In this document: positions 60,009 to 64,000 of the stretch, piece by piece
How the letters are laid out: every line of letters starts with the position of its first letter
Numbering within the stretch: the first letter of the stretch is position 1
NCBI RefSeq assembly: GCF_022049065.2
Contig: NZ_CP095744.1
Span: forward strand, 372,001 to 436,000
DNA from: Niallia sp. Man26
Lineage (GTDB): Bacteria; Bacillota; Bacilli; Bacillales; Cytobacillaceae
Length of the DNA: 64,000 nucleotides
Direction of reading: 5' to 3'
The notes under the pieces: model-generated
What the model was told of the DNA's origin: nothing
Databases searched by the model: none
What the model saw: only the letters and a program-made list of their open reading frames with translations
Translations under genes and position numbers: made by a program

Positions 60009-60827
60009 TTATTCTGCAATACATTCGTCCGGATTCATCTTCAGAAGTTTCCATTTACCATCGTTCATTTTCCGAAATTGCGCGATTTCTACGTCTGTAC
60101 CATTAGTTAAAGTAAAAAATAGAAAACAATAATAAGCCCCGTCAGTACCAAGAACATAAATATTTTTAACATATCCCTGCTTTACTGTTGGATATCTTTT
60201 CTTGATTAATTTACACCAATCACCATACTTTACATCTACAACGGATTCGGCATTATGTTGCCAAAGATGATATGGAGCACATAAAAAATCTTCACTTAAC
60301 TGCTGAATATCGTTTATACGGTAGCCATTTCCTTCAAAACTAAGCTCCATAAATCCATATGAGTAACCAAAAAATTCAGCAGCTGTTTCTTTAAAACCAT
60401 GGATTGTTTCTAGTTCATTAAAAAAACGTAATTCTTCTTCACCTGGTAGCCTGCAAAGCTTAATAAGACTAATATGTCCTATCCCTGCAAATGAGTTAAT
60501 GAAATCCTCATAATGAACTTTATCTCGTAATGCATTACTAAACAAATTGTAGGCAATTGGATATGGCGTCTTTGCATTTCCAACTGATCCACAGCTTCTG
60601 ACATATAGATTTTCTGCCTCACGCAAAATGCTAAAATAATTAACAACAGTATCTTCAGGAGTTTTAGTCAACTCTGCGGGTAATTGTATCTGGTTATAGT
60701 AGTTCTCCCCAAATTGGTCAAAGAACTCAAAATTAAATCTTAAATTTAATGCTGGTAAGCAGGAAGGCCGGAAATATTGTTGTTGATGTGCTTCTTGGTC
60801 CAATTGATTCTGGTTTCTTAATGACAT
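60009..60827 (-). CDS. Hypothetical cytoplasmic protein (272 residues)
   Basis: A soluble protein without signal peptide. The middle part (about 50-85, TKTPEDTVVNYFSILREAENLYVRSCGSVG) and the end (YYCFLFFTLTNGTDVEIAQFRKMNDGKWKLLKMNPDE, in parts FRKMNDGKWKLLKMNP) look like an NTF2/SnoaL-like or DUF4878-type 'do not collapse' fold, where a closing strand reads 'dGkWKl'. The family is not certain. The ATG at 60827 (GAGG, 8 nt) is chosen; GTG at 60836 overlaps that site. Confidence 0.65.
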   Translation of the reverse strand: MSLRNQNQLDQEAHQQQYFRPSCLPALNLRFNFEFFDQFGENYYNQIQLPAELTKTPEDTVVNYFSILREAENLYVRSCGSVGNAKTPYPIAYNLFSNALRDKVHYEDFINSFAGIGHISLIKLCRLPGEEELRFFNELETIHGFKETAAEFFGYSYGFMELSFEGNGYRINDIQQLSEDFLCAPYHLWQHNAESVVDVKYGDWCKLIKKRYPTVKQGYVKNIYVLGTDGAYYCFLFFTLTNGTDVEIAQFRKMNDGKWKLLKMNPDECIAE

Positions 60828-60888
60828 TTGAATCACCTCATTTTAGTTTATGGGCAATCCGTTTTTAGGTGCAAATCAGCTTAATATT

Positions 60889-61512
60889 CTATATTTCAAA
60901 ATTACTTATTTCCATAAGTACACCTTTCAAAATTTCAACAGATTCTATAGGAAGTCCATCCAGCTCTAAACTGTGATTTCCTCCTTCTACCAGATGGAAA
61001 GTCAGTTGTCGATTGTTTTTCAATTTTTCAAATCGTTCCGCAATGAAACAACTGTCTTTATCACCAATAATACACAGTCCTTTATTTTCACTAGTGACCA
61101 TTGCTTTAAATACATCATCTCTTTGCAATAATGGAGTTAACCATATAGTTTTTGCATCTTTCAACATTTTATTATGAAGCAAATAACTCAGAGCTATCGT
61201 TCCTATTGATTTTGCCACTACAAAAATATTTTTGTATTTCTTGTTCTCAATGGCTTTGTCGATTGTACGTTGTATTTCTATTGTAAAATACTTTTCACTT
61301 AAGTAAGATAACTCTTGCTTACTGAATGAATAATTAATATGTAATACATCAAACCCTTTAGTGTAAAACAAGCTTGTTGTAAAGTGTAACAACGGAGCCT
61401 GTGTAGTGTAGCCCGCCCCTGGTAAGATAATAACTAAATTATCCGCTGTTTCTTGCTGTTCTATTAATCTGAATGGAATACTGTAAGAATCAAAAATTTC
61501 TTTATTAGTCAC
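60889..61512 (-). CDS. Alpha/beta hydrolase family protein
   Basis: A 207-residue hydrolase. After the oxyanion-type segment ILPGAGY (29-35), the nucleophile elbow is AKSIG with Ser102; likely triad partners are Asp151 (IIGDKDS) and His180 (GGNHSLEL). The elbow has Ala where Gly is usual. It has no lid and no signal peptide. Substrate unknown. Start is GTG at 61512 with GGGAG 10 nt upstream. Confidence 0.82.
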   Translation of the reverse strand: MTNKEIFDSYSIPFRLIEQQETADNLVIILPGAGYTTQAPLLHFTTSLFYTKGFDVLHINYSFSKQELSYLSEKYFTIEIQRTIDKAIENKKYKNIFVVAKSIGTIALSYLLHNKMLKDAKTIWLTPLLQRDDVFKAMVTSENKGLCIIGDKDSCFIAERFEKLKNNRQLTFHLVEGGNHSLELDGLPIESVEILKGVLMEISNFEI

Positions 61513-61593
61513 TGTTTTATCACTCCCAATAGTTTTACGGTTCTCTAATTTTTTTCTTAAACTATTAATTAGTTTCCTTCTTCAGTACGCACG

Positions 61594-61983
61594 TTATTTC
61601 TGTTGATCAAAACTTACTTCCGTTTGCTTCTCAAATGTATTATATGATCCTAGAATCGTTAATTCACCTTCAAAACCTTGCTTTGTCCATCTTGAATAAA
61701 AGCCTGGATTTTCATCATCAAATTCTGATTTAATATACTCACTCTTCCACCCTAGTTCAGGCAGTTTATTAACATAATACTCATAGACTTCATTCAAGTG
61801 GTCCCCATTCCTAACATAATTTACTCTTGTAGGTTCTAAACCCTTAAATAAAGGTATATCTTCATGTTGTTCAGGGATAATTGACATACCTTTATAAGTT
61901 TCATCTGTCAATTGTATATATACTAAACTCCCCGCAAAAATTACTATTATAGTAATCGCTAATAATAACACTATTTTCTTCAC
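61594..61983 (-). CDS. Membrane-anchored hypothetical protein (129 residues)
   Basis: A signal anchor (KKIVLLLAITIIVIFAGSLVY) is followed by a small exported domain with PEQHEDIPLFKGLEP, NEVYEYYVNKLPELGWKSE and a closing strand pair (FEGELTILGSY, KQTEVSFDQ). The 'Y-x-x-x-LPELGW' pattern resembles small Bacillus extracytoplasmic domains of unknown role. Start is GTG at 61983 with AGGAG 6 nt upstream. Confidence 0.65.
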   Translation of the reverse strand: MKKIVLLLAITIIVIFAGSLVYIQLTDETYKGMSIIPEQHEDIPLFKGLEPTRVNYVRNGDHLNEVYEYYVNKLPELGWKSEYIKSEFDDENPGFYSRWTKQGFEGELTILGSYNTFEKQTEVSFDQQK

Positions 61984-62153
61984 ATTAAACTCCTTATGTA
62001 TGTGTTTCTTAATTTACTTTCACCATAAAAAGGGATCAGCCAACTTTATAGTCTTTAATTTATATTAAGTATAAGAATAGTTCCAATCTTTTATTAATCC
62101 AGAGAAGAAATTGATTTAAAAATCCCCTCCTTCCATAAATTCCAGCTGTTTTT

Positions 62154-63017
62154 TTATCTCAAAAAGGCTTGTAATCTCCCCAAATTTTCCTCCATAAACA
62201 CAGCATTCTCTTCCACTCCACGACGTTTACACCAGCCAATACTATTAAACGCATCAGTAAATTGATAAAAAGGCAATACACTGTCTAAATCAATTAAGGG
62301 TCTGATACTCTCATAGCCTTCTCGATAAGCCTTATACAAAGCAGAATCAATACTCAGGAAATCACGGTACAATTTAGTGAAATCAATTTCTGTGGAACCA
62401 AACCGAACACTTTCAAAATCTATCACTCCAGCAACTTTATCATCATCAACTAATATATTTGCTGGACGAAAATCCATGTGGATAAAGCTAGGTCCATCAG
62501 GTGTGGGGAGTTGAAGTTTCATTTCCGCAAACTTTTCGAGTGCTTGTTTATATAAGGTGGTTGGTAAGATGTCTTTTACATCTTCTGCAAAGCTATAAAA
62601 CTGGTCTTCTATGAATACAGACCAGTTGGGAAACGCATTTTGGATCGTATTCAACTTTTCGCCAGAGTTTGCTTTGATTGTATGCATGGTTGCATGAACT
62701 TCTCCAACTTGGAATGCCACTGAATGTGAAGCAGCAGTTGTTAGCGGTCTCCCCTTCAATGCTGATAATAAAAAAGCACCGCAGCACTCCTCATCGCCTG
62801 ACCAATAGTCCAACATTTCAGGAATGGAGACATTCCCCTTTAAAAGGTTATATGCTTCCAATTCTCGGTGATACTTTAATTTTGAATAAGGAATTTTCAC
62901 ATATACATTTTCACCATTTTGCAAATTACATATATAGACTGTGGAACTGTATGAATCTTCAACCTCACTTATTGATAATACATCTAGTCTAAAATGTTGA
63001 ATGATTCTATTTATCAT
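62154..63017 (-). CDS. Aminoglycoside phosphotransferase (APH/choline kinase) family protein
   Basis: A 287-residue kinase-like protein. The catalytic loop is HMDFRPAN (His180, Asp182, Asn187) and the metal-binding Asp is Asp200 (GVIDFES). Lys41 (YVKIPYS) is the probable ATP-binding lysine. The family covers drug, choline and homoserine kinases; nothing here points to a real antibiotic-resistance enzyme. GGAGG lies 8 nt before the ATG. Single gene. Confidence 0.87.
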   Translation of the reverse strand: MINRIIQHFRLDVLSISEVEDSYSSTVYICNLQNGENVYVKIPYSKLKYHRELEAYNLLKGNVSIPEMLDYWSGDEECCGAFLLSALKGRPLTTAASHSVAFQVGEVHATMHTIKANSGEKLNTIQNAFPNWSVFIEDQFYSFAEDVKDILPTTLYKQALEKFAEMKLQLPTPDGPSFIHMDFRPANILVDDDKVAGVIDFESVRFGSTEIDFTKLYRDFLSIDSALYKAYREGYESIRPLIDLDSVLPFYQFTDAFNSIGWCKRRGVEENAVFMEENLGRLQAFLR

Positions 63018-63124
63018 TAGTATTACCTCCTTATTCTATGCTTCAATTGTAGCTAACCGTTCCTTTTATTCCAAATTATACCACTCCATCTGATTATCCT
63101 GCCACTCTAGAAAAATTAAAAAAT

Positions 63125-63155
63125 AAGGGCGATTCAATAGTATTGAACCACCCTT
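63125..63155 (-). terminator. Strong terminator of the DUF3885 gene
   Basis: A 15-bp stem (63125-63139 with 63141-63155, two G-U pairs) followed on the minus strand by TATTTTTTAATTTTT. Confidence 0.88.
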
Positions 63156-63160
63156 ACAAT

Positions 63161-63799
63161 TTATTTAAAAACCTTGTCAATCAAATTCCGATCGTAATCT
63201 AATATCCAATCATTAAAAGTTTTATAAATACTTCTTATATTCTCTGGTGATTCAGCTAATAAATCACAGCCTCTATCATCGTAAACATGAAAGATTGTTT
63301 TTCTATCAATATTAATAAAATAGACTCTATGATAAATACTTGGTTTTAGTGCCAAATCTTGATTACAAATTGCTTTTAACAGCGGAATATAGTTGAGATC
63401 TGCTGCTTTACATTTTAGAGTAAATCTATGTGTTTTGTATATTCCTGCTTCGTCATCTTCAGGAAAAACATAAGCTTTGATTTCATGGCTCAGCCTGTAC
63501 AATAAGGATTTTTCAACATAGGACGAAAAGTTCCCTAGATTTCGTCTAATATTTCTCCCCTTATGAAAATCACTTATATCCATCACTACATAAATATCTT
63601 CCTCAGGGGAATGTAATGCTTCAAACAAGGAAATCGCCCTATGATAGCACCCAAGTATATACGGGTTATCTGGATAGTCATATTCCCTTTCCCAATTAAC
63701 CCCAAGTTCAAAACGAATGCCGATATCCCAGCTATAAAACAAGGGCGGTCTCAGTTCTAAAGCCGGGAAGTTTGTATTCATATAATTATTTAATAGCAT
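63161..63799 (-). CDS. DUF3885 domain protein
   Basis: A 212-residue protein of the Bacillus DUF3885 type. Typical parts are FELGVNWEREYDYPDNPYIL, AISLFEALHSPEEDIYVVMD, FHKGRNIRRNLG, and the C-terminal VYDDRGCDLLAESPE with IYKTFNDWILDYDR. The domain is widespread in Bacillus, often in mixed accessory loci, and has no known activity; some members occur near toxin or immunity genes. The ribosome binding site (GCGGTG) is modest. A strong terminator follows. Confidence 0.82.
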   Translation of the reverse strand: MLLNNYMNTNFPALELRPPLFYSWDIGIRFELGVNWEREYDYPDNPYILGCYHRAISLFEALHSPEEDIYVVMDISDFHKGRNIRRNLGNFSSYVEKSLLYRLSHEIKAYVFPEDDEAGIYKTHRFTLKCKAADLNYIPLLKAICNQDLALKPSIYHRVYFINIDRKTIFHVYDDRGCDLLAESPENIRSIYKTFNDWILDYDRNLIDKVFK

Positions 63800-63835
63800 G
63801 CTACACCGCTTTTCTAGAAAGTTTACTAGTTATTC

Positions 63836-64000
63836 TTATTGAGCTTGAGTGATTGGATAACAACGGTCATGGCATTCAAAACTATACGGTTCAAGTTTTT
63901 CATCTATGATTTCTGCTTGATAGTTATTATCCTTTAAATAGTTTAATAGAGTAGGAAGTTCAGAAGCTGTGCCACTTCTGTCATGCATTAATATTATTGG
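63836..64000 (-). CDS. C-terminal end of a polysaccharide deacetylase family protein (5' end outside window)
   Basis: A minus-strand frame runs from the window edge to TAA at 63836-63838 and gives the last 54 residues. IILMHDRSGTASELPTLLNY and the following LKDNNYQAEIIDEK match the end of the NodB/polysaccharide deacetylase domain, where the LLHD motif and the 'lP.ll.yLk..gY' helix close the barrel. These enzymes remove acetyl groups from peptidoglycan or other N-acetylglucosamine polymers. The short tail has two Cys. The catalytic Asp/His residues lie outside the window. Confidence 0.7.
   Translation of the reverse strand, partial: PIILMHDRSGTASELPTLLNYLKDNNYQAEIIDEKLEPYSFECHDRCYPITQAQ

Noticed and set aside
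62154-63017. Antibiotic resistance by aminoglycoside phosphotransferase
   Set aside because: The fold is that of the family, but sequence motifs alone do not indicate drug phosphorylation, and such proteins are common house genes in Bacillaceae.

Overview
This is an AT-rich chromosomal segment from a spore-former-type Firmicute of the family Bacillaceae. Niallia, the former 'Bacillus circulans' group, or a close genus fits best, but genus level is an inference. The support is strong AGGAGG ribosome binding sites, frequent TTG and GTG starts, cre-like CcpA sites, T-tailed hairpin terminators, and many Bacillus-type families (LipA-like lipase, Amj, YceI, FlaR, DUF3885, DUF6241, ClbS/DfsB, DUF3169 with XRE). 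I saw no rRNA, tRNA, IS element, prophage or CRISPR array.

Layout. 1-2.5 kb: end of an unknown gene, a secreted LipA-type lipase and an acetamidase/formamidase. 3-12.4 kb: sugar genes. A Gfo/Idh dehydrogenase, a TIM-barrel isomerase/dehydratase and a sugar porter lie divergent from an AraC regulator. A sucrose permease and GH32 hydrolase pair has a well-formed promoter/operator. A ProP-type symporter follows. 12.5-21.2 kb: an accessory region with small membrane proteins, two broken genes (VOC protein, DinB protein), and an operon of aldo-keto reductase, quinone reductase and MFS exporter controlled by a divergent MerR regulator through three tandem promoter/operator units. 21.2-25.7 kb: a ScrR-like LacI repressor, a lipoprotein, a DHA2 exporter, and a short promoter-to-terminator unit without a gene. 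25.7-30 kb: an operon of an AlkD-type DNA alkylation repair protein, an unusually built UvrA-like ATPase and a small lipocalin-like protein. 30-33 kb: AraC/GyrI regulator, DUF1801 protein, and a GNAT enzyme with a shifted C-terminus.

33-38 kb: a ROK regulator divergent from an SDR, FGGY kinase and GPH symporter operon, which reads as polyol or pentose uptake, oxidation and phosphorylation. 38-44 kb: HEAT-repeat protein, MFS exporter, XRE-DUF3169 pair and a serine hydrolase. 44-48 kb: a very large multidomain GH51 arabinofuranosidase with no signal peptide. 48-51.3 kb: a Fur-controlled siderophore uptake operon (binding protein and two permeases, no ATPase). 51.4-54.3 kb: a two-component system divergent from a YceI protein. 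54.5-64 kb: small single genes, many membrane-anchored or of unknown function, including SF0329-like, ClbS/DfsB, DUF6241, FlaR, Amj, APH and DUF3885 proteins, and the end of a polysaccharide deacetylase.

Together the window describes a plant- or soil-associated saprophyte, with sucrose, polyol and arabinan-type sugar use under CcpA-like control, plus stress, efflux and DNA-damage functions. Most start sites were chosen from ribosome binding site spacing. Two genes appear to lack any normal start codon at the expected place (ATT and ATA), and four others carry frameshift or nonsense lesions or possible slips.
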